From JBFGRM01 sp041563675 (lineage in GTDB: Bacteria > Nitrospirota > Nitrospiria > Nitrospirales > Nitrospiraceae): 24,546 nt of DNA. The stretch is taken from assembly GCA_041563675.1 (NCBI GenBank), contig JBFGRM010000009.1, positions 1-24,546 on the forward strand, given 5' to 3'. Below are positions 1 through 8,523 of the stretch, piece by piece (the stretch's first letter is position 1; each line of letters begins with the position of its first letter). Made by a program: the position numbers and the translations under genes. The notes beneath the pieces are model-generated. The model ran no database searches. It had not been told where the DNA came from and saw nothing but the letters and a program-made list of their open reading frames with translations.

Positions 1-27
1 CGCGTTGCCCACGAAGGAGTTGGTGTG

Positions 28-735
28 ATGATTTCTGTTCGGAATCTGTTCATGCGTCTGAGCGCGGGCGGGCATCCGGTGACCATCCTGGACGGCGTGT
101 CGCTGGAGATCCCGCCCAAGCAGGTCCTGGCGATCATGGGGCCGTCCGGCAGCGGAAAGTCTACGCTGCTGGGCCTCATCGCGGGACTCGATCGACCGAC
201 ATCCGGGAGCATCCAGCTCGACGGGGTGGATATCACCGATCTGGGCGAGAGCGACATGGCCCGGTATCGTCGGGAAAAAATAGGCTATATCTTTCAATCC
301 TTTCATCTCATACCGACCCTCACCGCAGTCGAGAACGTGGCCGTGCCCCTTGAGCTGCGGGGCGATGCAGACGCGGCTGACCGAGCCGCACGGTTGCTGC
401 ACGAGGTCGGCCTCAAGGATCGGCTGACGCACTATCCGGTGCAGCTGTCCGGAGGCGAGCAGCAGCGCGTGGCCCTAGCACGGGCCTTCGCCTGCCAGCC
501 GTCCATCCTGCTGGCGGACGAGCCGACCGGGAATCTGGACAGCGCGACCGGGCGTCAGGTGATCGACTTGCTGCTGGGCCTGAACCGCGACCACGGCAGC
601 ACCCTCGTCCTCGTCACCCATGATCCCGACCTTGCGTCCCAGGCGGAACGCGTCGTGGCGCTGCGCGACGGGCGGGTCGAATCGGATCGGCACCTCGCCT
701 CTCAGGTTGGGCCGTCGGGGGATCGCCGATCGTGA
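28..735 (+). CDS. ABC transporter ATP-binding protein (YbbA/LolD-like)
   Basis: This is the ATPase subunit of an ABC transporter of the LolD/MacB/YbbA group, which drives FtsX-type permeases in lipoprotein release or export from the inner membrane. All nucleotide-binding motifs are visible (numbering from a GTG one codon upstream): Walker A GPSGSGKST at 39-47, Q-loop Gln91, signature LSGGEQQRV at 141-149, Walker B ILLADEP at 161-167 and switch His199. The length, about 235 residues, is normal for the family. I chose the ATG at 28 because AAGGAG at 14-19 lies 8 bases away; the GTG at 25 is an alternative. The stop overlaps the permease start by 4 bases (GTGA), so the two are co-translated. The exact substrate cannot be read from sequence. 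The function class is certain, the subfamily less so. Confidence 0.93.
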   Translation: MISVRNLFMRLSAGGHPVTILDGVSLEIPPKQVLAIMGPSGSGKSTLLGLIAGLDRPTSGSIQLDGVDITDLGESDMARYRREKIGYIFQSFHLIPTLTAVENVAVPLELRGDADAADRAARLLHEVGLKDRLTHYPVQLSGGEQQRVALARAFACQPSILLADEPTGNLDSATGRQVIDLLLGLNRDHGSTLVLVTHDPDLASQAERVVALRDGRVESDRHLASQVGPSGDRRS

Positions 736-3389
736 GCGCGTTTTCACTGCGCATGGCCTGGCGGGAAACGAGGGCGGCCTGGCGGCACTTCGTCTACTTC
801 TTCGTGTCCATCGCCCTGGGAGTGGGAGCCCTGGTCGGAGTCGGCCTCTTCGCGACCAGCCTGGAGGAGGCGGTCATTCGCGAGGCGCGGGCCTTGCTGG
901 GAGGCGACGTGGAGATCCGCTCCTCGCGCGCGTTGAGCCCGGATGGCTTGGCTGTCCTCGAGTCGCTCGAGCGTCGGGGGATCGCGTGGACCCACGTGAG
1001 CGAGCTCGTGGCCATGGCCGCGGCCGCCAATGGGGCGACGGCCACGACACAGATTGTCGAGCTCAAGGCGGCGCCCGAGGCCTACCCGCTTTACGGGCAC
1101 GTGGTCACGGAGCCCGAGCGCCCGCTGTCTGGGTCCTTACAGGAACAGGATCGTCCCTGCGCGCGGTCGCCCTGCTGGGGCGCCCTGGTCCAGGAGTCGT
1201 TGCTCATCCGTATGGGCCTCTCGCTCGGGGATGAGCTGAAGATCGGACAGGCGCGTTTCAGGATCGCGGGGTTGGTCCGCAAGGAGCCCGATCGGGTGGC
1301 CAACGCCTTCAGCCTGGGCCCACGGGTCCTGATCTCACGTCGGGCTCTGGACGCCACGGACCTCATCCAGCCCGGAAGTCGGGTCCACGAACGTTACCTG
1401 CTGAAGGTTCCGACGGGGAGCGCACCTGAGAGGATCCTCGCGGAGCTGCGCGGCCGGCTCGCGGGGGAATCGGTTCGGATCCGGAGCTATCGCAACGCCC
1501 AGCCAGCGCTCAAGCGTTTCCTCGATCAACTCGCCCGCTATTTCGGGCTGATCGGACTCACCGCGCTATTCGTCGGAGGCATCGGGGTCGCGACGACCAT
1601 CCAGGCCTTCCTGCGCGAGAAGCTGCACACCATCGCCGTGTTAAAGACGCTCGGCGCGGACTCGAGGGTCGTCATGCGAACCTACCTGCTGCAGGCCCTG
1701 GTCCTTGGTTTCATTGGAAGCGTGGCCGGCGTGTGTCTCGGTTTCGGGCTTCAAGCCTTGCTGCCGTCCCTCGCAAATCGGTTGTTTCCCTCGCCGCTGC
1801 TGCAGCAGATCGATCTGACCAGCGGTTTTGGTCTGGACGCGGTCCTCGCGATCGTGAAGGGTGTGGCTCTTGGTCTGCTGACCACGCTCCTGTTCGCGAT
1901 TTGGCCGCTCCTGGCCGTTCGCGGGATCAGACCTGCGCTGGTGTTCCGCCGGGAGGTCTCGTCCGATCTGGCTCTGCCCGGGCCCGCGGAGGCGCCCGGT
2001 CGGCGTGACTGGCGCCGGCTCACTGGATTTGACGATCCTCCGCGCGCGGGCATCGCCGCAGTGCTCGTCGTTTCGCTGGCGGGACTGGCGATCTGGCAGG
2101 CCGGTTCTATGACCGTCGGGTTGCTCTTCATCGTCGCGCTGGCGGTGGCGGTTCTGCTGCTGTCTGGCGCGGCGTGGCTGATCGTTCGTGGCCTCGCGCG
2201 ATTGCCGGCGCCGAAGAGCTTGATCCTGCGGCAGGCCATCCGGAACATCCATCGCCCTGGAAGTCAGGCGCCGGGTGTCATGGTCGCGATCGGCATCGGC
2301 GTCATGGTGATCGTGGCGGTCTCGTTGATGGAACATTCCCTGATCCACCACGTGGGAAAGAGCCGGCCGTCCGACGCACCCACGTTCTTTTTCATCGATA
2401 TCCAGCCGGATCAGCTCAAGCCTTTTGTTCGGCTGATGCACGATGAGGTAGGCACCGCCCCGGAGATGACACCGCTCGTGCGATCGCGTCTCTTCGCAAT
2501 CGACGGCACACCTGTGGCGCTCGATGACGAGTCGCGTGAGACCCGGCAGGACCGTCGGCAGGGGCGGACACGTTGGTACTTCACGCGCGAGTACAAGCTG
2601 ACCTTTCTGGACAGCCTCCCCGAGGACAACACGCTCATCAAAGGCGAGTGGTGGCCTGCCGGCGCGGCATCGGCGCGTCCGTTGGTGTCGGTCGAGGAAG
2701 AGGCCGCGGAGCACTTGGGCGTCGAGATCGGCTCGATTGTCGAGTTCGACATCCAGGGCGCGAGCGTGGAGGCCACCGTCGCCAGCATCCGTCATGTCGA
2801 CTGGGGCAGTTTCTCGACGAATTTTTACATGATTCTGTCCCCGGGCTCCCTGGACGGCGCCCCCTTCACCTATGTCGGGACCATCCGGGTGCCGCCGGAG
2901 CAAGAGGTGCCGCTACAGCAGGCGGTGGTGGCGGCGTTTCCCAATGTCACGGCCATCAACATCGGCGAGGTCCTCGACACCTTCGCGCGGATCCTGGACC
3001 GCTTGTCCCTGGCCATCCGGTCGGTCGCGGTCTTCTGCATCCTGGCGGGAGCCGTGGTCATGGCCACGGCCCTGGCGACGACTCGCTATCGACGACTCTA
3101 CGAATCGGTGATTCTGAAGGCCCTGGGGTCCACTCGTGGGATGATCGCGCAGGCCTTTGCGGCGGAGTATGCCGTGCTCGGCGTCGCGGCGGGTACGATC
3201 GGTGTGGGGCTGGCGGCGGCGTTGTCGTGGGGGCTGCTGTATTTCTTTCTGGACGTGCCCTGGCTCTTTCAACCCGACGTGCTGCTCGGCGGCCTTATGT
3301 GGACTGTGGTGCTCGCCGTGGTGGTCGGGGTGTTCAGCACGTTTTATATGCTGGGCCGAAGGCCCCTGCCGGTCCTGCGGCAGGAATAG
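732..3389 (+). CDS. FtsX-like ABC transporter permease (YbbP-like)
   Basis: This is an inner-membrane permease of 885 residues with the YbbP-type architecture. There is an N-terminal membrane segment (about 18-40), a large periplasmic domain beginning with the GGDVEIRSSR motif at 58-66, and a first FtsX domain (about 265-400) with the cytoplasmic EKLHTIAVLKTLGA helix. Central membrane segments and a second periplasmic domain follow, then a C-terminal FtsX domain (about 750-885) with the parallel RLYESVILKALGST helix. The repeated coupling helices show an internal duplication, as in YbbP and unlike the 4-segment LolC/E or MacB types. The start is GTG at 732, overlapping the ATPase stop, so the pair forms one transporter. 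In E. coli YbbAP is encoded next to the esterase TesA. A partner upstream of this window is possible but not visible. The substrate is unknown. Confidence 0.92.
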   Translation: MSAFSLRMAWRETRAAWRHFVYFFVSIALGVGALVGVGLFATSLEEAVIREARALLGGDVEIRSSRALSPDGLAVLESLERRGIAWTHVSELVAMAAAANGATATTQIVELKAAPEAYPLYGHVVTEPERPLSGSLQEQDRPCARSPCWGALVQESLLIRMGLSLGDELKIGQARFRIAGLVRKEPDRVANAFSLGPRVLISRRALDATDLIQPGSRVHERYLLKVPTGSAPERILAELRGRLAGESVRIRSYRNAQPALKRFLDQLARYFGLIGLTALFVGGIGVATTIQAFLREKLHTIAVLKTLGADSRVVMRTYLLQALVLGFIGSVAGVCLGFGLQALLPSLANRLFPSPLLQQIDLTSGFGLDAVLAIVKGVALGLLTTLLFAIWPLLAVRGIRPALVFRREVSSDLALPGPAEAPGRRDWRRLTGFDDPPRAGIAAVLVVSLAGLAIWQAGSMTVGLLFIVALAVAVLLLSGAAWLIVRGLARLPAPKSLILRQAIRNIHRPGSQAPGVMVAIGIGVMVIVAVSLMEHSLIHHVGKSRPSDAPTFFFIDIQPDQLKPFVRLMHDEVGTAPEMTPLVRSRLFAIDGTPVALDDESRETRQDRRQGRTRWYFTREYKLTFLDSLPEDNTLIKGEWWPAGAASARPLVSVEEEAAEHLGVEIGSIVEFDIQGASVEATVASIRHVDWGSFSTNFYMILSPGSLDGAPFTYVGTIRVPPEQEVPLQQAVVAAFPNVTAINIGEVLDTFARILDRLSLAIRSVAVFCILAGAVVMATALATTRYRRLYESVILKALGSTRGMIAQAFAAEYAVLGVAAGTIGVGLAAALSWGLLYFFLDVPWLFQPDVLLGGLMWTVVLAVVVGVFSTFYMLGRRPLPVLRQE

Positions 3390-3428
3390 GCGGGCAGAAC
3401 GCGAAGCCGAAACGCCGTGCCAGCTCCC

Positions 3429-3719
3429 CTATGGTTGGGTCCAGTACCCCTGCCAATACCTGCCGCAAAGCTTGCACGGGCACGCATGATGGGGCGGTTT
3501 TCCGCGCCTCTTCACGCGCGTGGCATTGGTCTCCACGCGGCGCAGCCAGTCTTCGCGCTCGAGGTTTCGGAGAATGCGACGGTATTCCCTCGCCTCCTCG
3601 TCGGTCGGCCAGATGAAACGGTGGAGGCGTTCCCGCACGCGTTGCCAGCGCCGGAAGGGTACCAGGATGGTCGTCTCGATCAAGTGGCCCACTTTTCTCG
3701 ACATGACCTGCACCGTCAT
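3429..3719 (-). CDS. hypothetical small Cys-containing protein downstream of the PilZ genes
   Basis: I do not recognise this family. The 96-residue product is strongly basic. It has a probable helical middle (about 23-65, rich in Arg, Glu and Leu) and a C-terminal ACPCKLCGRYW segment with Cys80, Cys82 and Cys85 that could bind metal. It has no signal peptide or membrane segment. It lies 44 bases after the stop of the neighbouring PilZ gene on the same strand, so it is probably the last gene of that operon. The closeness of a Cys cluster to two PilZ proteins that also carry CxxC pairs suggests a related job, but this is inference. The start is uncertain: neither ATG 3719 nor ATG 3704 has a strong ribosome binding site. 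The frame stays open far upstream, as is common at this GC content, so a chance ORF is possible. Confidence 0.55.
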   Translation of the reverse strand: MTVQVMSRKVGHLIETTILVPFRRWQRVRERLHRFIWPTDEEAREYRRILRNLEREDWLRRVETNATRVKRRGKPPHHACPCKLCGRYWQGYWTQP

Positions 3720-3763
3720 TGAAGGAAATTCTGTGCGGCGGCCGCGCGCAACAGATCTGCTGG

Positions 3764-4312
3764 CTACCGAACCACGTCCAATAACTGGGGCGCGGGTCCC
3801 TCCTTGATCGCTCCACGTCTGCCGGCCGGGGAGGACATCGCGGCCTTCACGATCCGGCCGATTCGTTTCTTCTCCCCACGCCGCAGCTTGGTGAAGGTCA
3901 GGCCCAGCCCATTCCCCTGGCCGGTGTGGGAGCAGACCACCGCCTCGTCGATCATGACGGGCTTCTCGTCCTGACCGACCTCGAACTCCACGCGGATCCG
4001 GGCCCCTTCCGGGATCAAGAGCTCGCCCTCGAGCAGGCAGCCGCCGACGGACAAATTTACGATCCTGCCGCGGACTGCGGGGAAATGGTTCTGGAAGAAT
4101 GCGGAGCGAATCCAGGTGGGGAAGTCGACGCGAATGCGGTGGAAGTTCCGCTGGGGAATGAAGAGGAGATGTCCGCAAAAGGCAAAGAAGCGGTGCGCGC
4201 ACAATTGGCAGCGATGGGGATAGATGGTCAGCCAGCCGATCAGTCGCTCGCCCAGATGCTGCTGGGGAGCGAGTCGGACGAGCCGTGTGTGACAGCGAGG
4301 ACACCGTGTCAT
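3764..4312 (-). CDS. PilZ domain protein with N-terminal CxxC ribbon (copy 1)
   Basis: This is a probable cytoplasmic c-di-GMP receptor of 182 residues. The N-terminus carries CPRC (Cys4, Cys7) and CQLC (Cys35, Cys38), a spacing typical of a zinc-ribbon-like fold. The PilZ domain follows, with the RxxxR motif (Arg55 and Arg59 in QRNFHR) and the NLSVGG motif at 86-91, the two sites that bind c-di-GMP in characterised PilZ proteins. I chose the ATG at 4312 because GGAG lies 7 bases upstream and because the paralogue at 4478-5002 starts at the equivalent place; the 28 codons before it look unlike the family. The two PilZ genes are tandem on the same strand and clearly duplicated, both with (L/M)VRL, LTIYP and CQLC blocks. 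The output target is unknown. Confidence 0.85.
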   Translation of the reverse strand: MTRCPRCHTRLVRLAPQQHLGERLIGWLTIYPHRCQLCAHRFFAFCGHLLFIPQRNFHRIRVDFPTWIRSAFFQNHFPAVRGRIVNLSVGGCLLEGELLIPEGARIRVEFEVGQDEKPVMIDEAVVCSHTGQGNGLGLTFTKLRRGEKKRIGRIVKAAMSSPAGRRGAIKEGPAPQLLDVVR

Positions 4313-4343
4313 GAGCAGGCTCCGTGACGGGAAACCTAGACTG

Positions 4344-4372
4344 AGCCTAGCAGCGGGCGCGCACCCCATCAA
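4344..4372 (-). promoter_or_regulatory. possible sigma-70 promoter for PilZ copy 1
   Basis: On the minus strand a TTGATG (4367-4372) is followed after 17 bases by TAGGCT (4344-4349). These match the -35 and -10 consensus at 4 and 3 of 6 positions. It lies about 30 bases before the ATG of PilZ copy 1. The match is weak and rests only on spacing and position. Confidence 0.3.
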
Positions 4373-4432
4373 TGACCCGTATCGGTGGGGCGGCAATACT
4401 TTCGGCCGGCAGCCTGTGGATGTGATGGAGGT

Positions 4433-4449
4433 CCCGGCCCGTGGCCGGG
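4433..4449. repeat. GC-rich perfect hairpin between the two PilZ genes
   Basis: CCCGGCC (4433-4439) and GGCCGGG (4443-4449) form a perfect 7-bp stem with a 3-base loop. It lies 29 bases beyond the stop of PilZ copy 2. No T-run follows on the minus strand, so it is not a classic intrinsic terminator. It could pause transcription or stabilise the 3' end of the PilZ copy 2 message. Confidence 0.5.
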
Positions 4450-4477
4450 CCGTTCGGAGAGGGTGATCCGGTCCGTC

Positions 4478-5002
4478 TCACAATCGGGTTTGCAACCGAC
4501 GTTTGGCGGCTGGCCAGACGTTTGCCAGGCGGGTGCCAACGATGCGGCCAATGCGTCGCTTCTCGGCCTTTCGGATCTTCACGAACGCCAGTCCCATGCC
4601 GCGGGATGAATGCGCGCGGACGACGGCTTCCTCGACCGCAACCGGGGCTTCGTTGTCGGACACCTCGAACTCGAGCCTCAGGCAGGTATCGATGGGGGCG
4701 ACGGAACGTCCTTCGAGTCGGCAACCGCCCACCGACAGATCAAGGATGGTTCCCTCGTAGCCCCAACGCGGTGCCGGTCTGTCAAAGGGCCGAAACCAGG
4801 CGGGGTATCGAACGGGCACCCGCGAGAACGTCCGCTGGGGCAGGTACTCAAATCGTCCCCAGAAGGTCAGGGTCCGATGCCCGCAGAGCTGACAGCAGAC
4901 GGGATAGATGGTCAGGAGGCTGAGGAGGGTTTCGCGGAAAGCCCGACGAGGTACCAGCCGTACCATGCGGCTTTGGCATCGCTCGCAAGTCTGTGGGGCC
5001 AT
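4478..5002 (-). CDS. PilZ domain protein with N-terminal CxxC ribbon (copy 2)
   Basis: This 174-residue paralogue of the neighbouring PilZ protein has the same layout. CERC (Cys6, Cys9) and CQLC (Cys37, Cys40) form a ribbon-like N-terminus. The PilZ domain follows, with QRTFSR (Arg57, Arg61) and DLSVGG (88-93), the c-di-GMP-binding motifs of the family. No membrane segment is seen, so it is probably cytoplasmic. The ATG at 5002 gives a natural start just before the first CxxC. A GGGGGAG lies 11 bases upstream, rather far. It is the first of three same-strand genes. The C-terminal half shared with copy 1 (RKAEKRRIGRIVG versus RRGEKKRIGRIVK) shows the duplication extends over the whole protein. 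Expected role: sensing c-di-GMP to control motility, surface polymer or another process; the target cannot be named. Confidence 0.86.
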   Translation of the reverse strand: MAPQTCERCQSRMVRLVPRRAFRETLLSLLTIYPVCCQLCGHRTLTFWGRFEYLPQRTFSRVPVRYPAWFRPFDRPAPRWGYEGTILDLSVGGCRLEGRSVAPIDTCLRLEFEVSDNEAPVAVEEAVVRAHSSRGMGLAFVKIRKAEKRRIGRIVGTRLANVWPAAKRRLQTRL

Positions 5003-5170
5003 GAGACCCAGTGCTCCCCCGATCGCCTACACATCTAAGCCACAACCGACGGCGAAACCTACCAAGGGGGGAGGCCGCAAACAAGGACCTCATTCCGGTG
5101 GGGAAATACCTCCTCCGGCGGAGCGTGACGACCCTGCCATGCCCGCATGGCGCGGGAAGGCGCGGCCGAC

Positions 5171-5236
5171 CTCCCCGCCTTCGCTGAAGCTCCGGCGGGC
5201 GGGCCCGCCGACCTGTCCGCCGAAGTCTTGGCGGAT
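5171..5236. repeat. REP-like GC-rich palindromic intergenic element
   Basis: The 244-base gap between the aminopeptidase stop and PilZ copy 2 holds a cluster of small palindromes. These are CTTC-GCT-GAAG (5179-5189), the perfect 12-mer GGCGGGCCCGCC (5198-5209), and CCGCCGAAGTCTTGGCGG-like arms around 5217-5234. The resemblance to dispersed extragenic palindromic elements is by pattern only. It may also serve as a transcription stop for the long minus-strand aminopeptidase operon. Nothing else convincing is visible in the gap. Confidence 0.45.
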
Positions 5237-5246
5237 GTGGATACAC

Positions 5247-7826
5247 CTATGGGCGCGACGGGCGGGCACCCTGCTGGAGGTATTGAGTCAGCTCATTCAG
5301 GCTGCGCTCACGAAACGCGGTGAAGACACGAAGCTGCTCGAGGTATTGCGCGAGCACCCTGCCCCCCAAATCGATCTTGCGGGATTCGAAAAACGCCCCC
5401 ACGTCCCGTTCGAGCTCGGGCGTGGCGAGCGCGGTGATGCCCCCGCACATGCGGCGCAGACCCTGTTTGGGGAAGAGGCGATCCATGTCGTCCCAATGCT
5501 GTTTGACGAACTCCCAGGCCAGGCTGCGGCCGTGGACGTTCTGCAGGACCGCGCTGACGACGAAGGGCCCGTCTTGCGTGCGCACGCCGCCGTCCAGCGC
5601 GCTCGCGAGCGTGCGTTCGAGCAGCGGCGGCCGCTGGAACGCCGCGAGCGCAAACAGATAGCGACGCTCCTCCTGGGGTGTGGAGGCGGACTGGTAACGA
5701 GCACGGAATTGGTCGTACCGCGCCTCATCTCCGCAGTACGCCAGGACGGACACGAGCGAGGGCAGCACGTTGGAGTCGATCGCCTGCGGATGGCCCACAT
5801 AGGTGGCGTAGTGCTCGCCAGCCTCCCGCTGCACCCCCGCGTCATTACCCAGGGTGCCGAGGGCACGGATCAGGTCTCCGCGAAGCTGACGCATGAGATC
5901 GTCCTCGTTTGCGCGCGGGGCCCAGCCCAGGTCGGCGACCGCGGGTCGCAAGCGGTCTTGGACGAGCGCTTGCAGGCCTGGCCGCTCGTCCGGTCCCACG
6001 AGACGGTTGAGGCACTGCAGGGACTCGATCATGACGCTCCAGACATTTTTGTCACGGTCTCCGCAAAAGCGTGTGGTCAGATCGAGGTACTCCGTGATTG
6101 ACATCAGACCCGCGAGAGAGGCCGCCCAGGCATCGCTCAAGAGATTGAAGCGCTCGATGGACGAAAGCCCCGTTGGCAGGGTGTCGACCAGCCGCTGAAG
6201 CAGTGTCGGTGCGTAGCGTACGCGGTAAAAGCCGTGCCCACCCTCGTTGACGAGGAGGTGCCGGAAGTCCGGGTTGAGCGGAAGCCGTGCTGGTGTGTCC
6301 GTGAGCAGCAGTCTCACGGATTCGCTGTTGCCGCCGGCGTTGATCCGCAGTTGGAGCGGCACATGCCAGGCCGGGGCGTCGGTTGCCCCGGAATCGGAAG
6401 GGGCGGGAAGGTAGGTAAACCGCTGCTGGCTGAGGCTGGCCGTCCGATCGTCCTCCAGATCCACCGTGATCAGCGGATACCCTTCGCCGAAAATCCACCG
6501 GTGCATGAGTTCGGGCACCGGCTCACTGGCAGCACGGCCCAGCGCGGCCCACAAATCCTGTGTGTCCGCGTTCGCGTAGGCGTGGGCTTGCAGGTAGCCG
6601 CGCACCCCGGCGCGGAATACCTCGGGCCCGAGGTGCTGCTCCAGCATGCGGAGGACCGAGGCGCCTTTCTCGTAGGTGAGCACGTCGAACATCGCGTCCG
6701 CGTCCTGCGGCGCCCGGACGGTGAACTCAATCGGTCTCGTACTGTGCAGTCCGTCCACAGCGAGGGCCGCCGCACGCGAGACGCCGAAGGTCGACCAGCG
6801 ATCCCACCCGGGCTTCCACGCATCCACCGCGAGCATCTCCATGAATGTCGCGAAAGCCTCGTTGAGCCAGAGCCCGTTCCACCAGCTCATGGTCACCAGG
6901 TCGCCGAACCACATATGGGCGTTCTCGTGGGCGACGACATCCGCGACACGTTCGAGCTCAGCGTGGGTGGCGGTCTGCTCGTCGATCAGAAGCGCGGTTT
7001 CCCGGAACGTGATCGCGCCCAGGTTTTCCATTGCGCCCGATGCGAAATCGGGGATGGCGAGCAGATCCAGCTTGTCGCCAGGGTAGGCCAGACCGTAGTA
7101 CTTCTGGAAGAATTGCAGCGAGAAGGCCGCAATGCTCTGGGCGAACGCCGACAGTCGTTGCTTGCCCGGCACGCACCAGATGCGGACCGGAACCCGATCG
7201 ACCATCACCGGCTCGCTGCTCTCGAGCTCGCCGACGACGAAGGCCACCAGATACGTGGACATGACGATCGAATCGTGGAAGGACACGACCTTCGTGCCGC
7301 CCTCCAGATGCTCGGACTTGATGGGGGTGTTGGAGACTGCCGTCAACTCGGGGGCGACGACCAGAGTGGTGGCGAAGACGGCTTTGAACGCAGGCTCATC
7401 CCAGCAGGGAAAGGCCCGGCGTGCGTCCGTCGCCTCGAATTGCGTGGCGGCGAGCGTGCGTGACCGGCCGTGCTGATCCTTGTACGTGCTGCGATAAAAC
7501 CCGCGAAGCTTGTCGTTCAGGATGCCGCTGAAGGTGAGGCGGAGTCGCCACGGTCCGGTGACGAGGGGCTCGGGGGACGTCACGCGGCATCGCTCGAGGC
7601 GTTCGTCGAGGTCGACGCGGCAGCGATGGGTCACCCCCTGGTCATTGAGCAGCAGGGCCCGAGAAATTTCCAGCTCCGTCGCGTTCAGCACAATCTCGCT
7701 CGTGCGTTCGCGCACCTCGACCGTGATCGTTTCTTCACCGGAGAAGCAGCAGGCCGCGAGATCCGGCTCCAAGCGCAGATCGTACCGGATCGGAACCACG
7801 CTGTTCGGCAGCCTATACGGATCCAC
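5247..7826 (-). CDS. M1 family zinc metallo-aminopeptidase
   Basis: This cytosolic exopeptidase removes N-terminal residues from peptides. The 859-residue protein has the N-terminal beta-saddle domain. The catalytic domain carries the GAMEN exopeptidase motif at 264-268 and zinc ligands HENAH (His300, His304) and Glu323 in NEAF. Tyr385 in LTYEKG is the likely transition-state stabiliser. The C-terminal half is a long helical domain of the ERAP1/puromycin-sensitive type, so it is closer to that branch than to E. coli PepN, although automatic annotation often calls it pepN. The usual HELAH is HENAH here, which keeps all catalytic residues. The start is GTG at 7826, overlapping the rpiA stop by 14 bases, with AAGGGG close upstream. 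It ends a pgl-glk-rpiA cluster. No signal peptide is seen. Confidence 0.93.
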   Translation of the reverse strand: MDPYRLPNSVVPIRYDLRLEPDLAACCFSGEETITVEVRERTSEIVLNATELEISRALLLNDQGVTHRCRVDLDERLERCRVTSPEPLVTGPWRLRLTFSGILNDKLRGFYRSTYKDQHGRSRTLAATQFEATDARRAFPCWDEPAFKAVFATTLVVAPELTAVSNTPIKSEHLEGGTKVVSFHDSIVMSTYLVAFVVGELESSEPVMVDRVPVRIWCVPGKQRLSAFAQSIAAFSLQFFQKYYGLAYPGDKLDLLAIPDFASGAMENLGAITFRETALLIDEQTATHAELERVADVVAHENAHMWFGDLVTMSWWNGLWLNEAFATFMEMLAVDAWKPGWDRWSTFGVSRAAALAVDGLHSTRPIEFTVRAPQDADAMFDVLTYEKGASVLRMLEQHLGPEVFRAGVRGYLQAHAYANADTQDLWAALGRAASEPVPELMHRWIFGEGYPLITVDLEDDRTASLSQQRFTYLPAPSDSGATDAPAWHVPLQLRINAGGNSESVRLLLTDTPARLPLNPDFRHLLVNEGGHGFYRVRYAPTLLQRLVDTLPTGLSSIERFNLLSDAWAASLAGLMSITEYLDLTTRFCGDRDKNVWSVMIESLQCLNRLVGPDERPGLQALVQDRLRPAVADLGWAPRANEDDLMRQLRGDLIRALGTLGNDAGVQREAGEHYATYVGHPQAIDSNVLPSLVSVLAYCGDEARYDQFRARYQSASTPQEERRYLFALAAFQRPPLLERTLASALDGGVRTQDGPFVVSAVLQNVHGRSLAWEFVKQHWDDMDRLFPKQGLRRMCGGITALATPELERDVGAFFESRKIDLGGRVLAQYLEQLRVFTAFRERSLNELTQYLQQGARPSRP

Positions 7827-8523
7827 GGCGCCCCTTGGGCTCGATGACCCGGACGCCGTCGGGCGTCCCCACGATCAGCAGGTCAGTTCTCCCGACGAAC
7901 AGTCCGGTCTCGACCACGCCGGGGAGCAGGTTGAGCTGGGTTTCGAGCGCGGCGGGATTGTCGATGCGCTCGATATGCAGGTCGAGAATGTGATTGCCGG
8001 CTTCCGTCCGGAAATGCCGGCCGTGCCGCTCCCGAATGACGGCCTTGATGCCCAACCTCTCGATCTGGCGGGCGGTGCTGCCCCACCCGAACGCCGCGAC
8101 TTCCACGGGCAAGGGAAATGGGTGGCCGAGCACGGGGACCTGTTTCGTGTGATCGACGACGATGATCAACCGGCGTGCGGCGGCCGCCACGATTTTCTCC
8201 TTCAGCAGCGCCCCTCCGCCTCCCTTGATCAAATTGAGATGTGGATCGACCTGATCGGCGCCGTCGATCGCGACGTCGATCATCCATGCGTCTTCCGTCT
8301 CGAGCAGCGGGATCCCGTGGGCACGGGCCAGCTCCGCCGTCTCGCGTGAGGTCGGCACGCCGGTCACCCGGAGCCCGGTCTTGACGCGCTCCGCCAAGGC
8401 CAGAATCATGTGGTGCGCCGTCGAGCCGGTCCCCAGGCCGACGACCTGGCCGTCCAAAACATGGCTGACGGATGCCCGCGCGGCTTCCCGTTTCAGGTCG
8501 TCGAGGTTGGACGCGGCGGTCAT
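7813..8523 (-). CDS. rpiA: ribose-5-phosphate isomerase A
   Basis: The enzyme interconverts ribose 5-phosphate and ribulose 5-phosphate in the non-oxidative pentose phosphate pathway, in the cytoplasm. The 236-residue product has the family motifs in order: GTGSTA at 31-36 for phosphate binding, DGAD at 87-90, and KGGGGALLKEK at 100-110 carrying the catalytic Lys and Glu. Its length is slightly above the roughly 220 residues of E. coli RpiA; the extra is a few residues at each end. The ATG at 8523 overlaps the glucokinase stop in an ATGA junction, so the two are co-translated. It sits in a sugar-phosphate cluster with 6-phosphogluconolactonase and glucokinase, which fits its role. Confidence 0.96.
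   Translation of the reverse strand: MTAASNLDDLKREAARASVSHVLDGQVVGLGTGSTAHHMILALAERVKTGLRVTGVPTSRETAELARAHGIPLLETEDAWMIDVAIDGADQVDPHLNLIKGGGGALLKEKIVAAAARRLIIVVDHTKQVPVLGHPFPLPVEVAAFGWGSTARQIERLGIKAVIRERHGRHFRTEAGNHILDLHIERIDNPAALETQLNLLPGVVETGLFVGRTDLLIVGTPDGVRVIEPKGRRGSV

Noticed and set aside
2346..2359. CCACCACGTGGGAA inside the permease gene as a third parS
   Set aside because: Only the central CACGTG and a few flanking bases agree; about five positions differ from the parS consensus.
1641..2903. Long minus-strand open frame inside the permease gene
   Set aside because: It lies wholly opposite a well-supported FtsX permease. Its product is low-complexity, rich in Arg, Gln and Asp, with no recognisable domain: a GC-rich antisense shadow.
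5236..5244. DnaA-box-like TGTGGATAC, and TGTGGATGT at 4415-4423
   Set aside because: They match 8 and 7 of 9 bases of the consensus, are single and far apart, and one lies in a REP-like element. There is no cluster, so no origin call.
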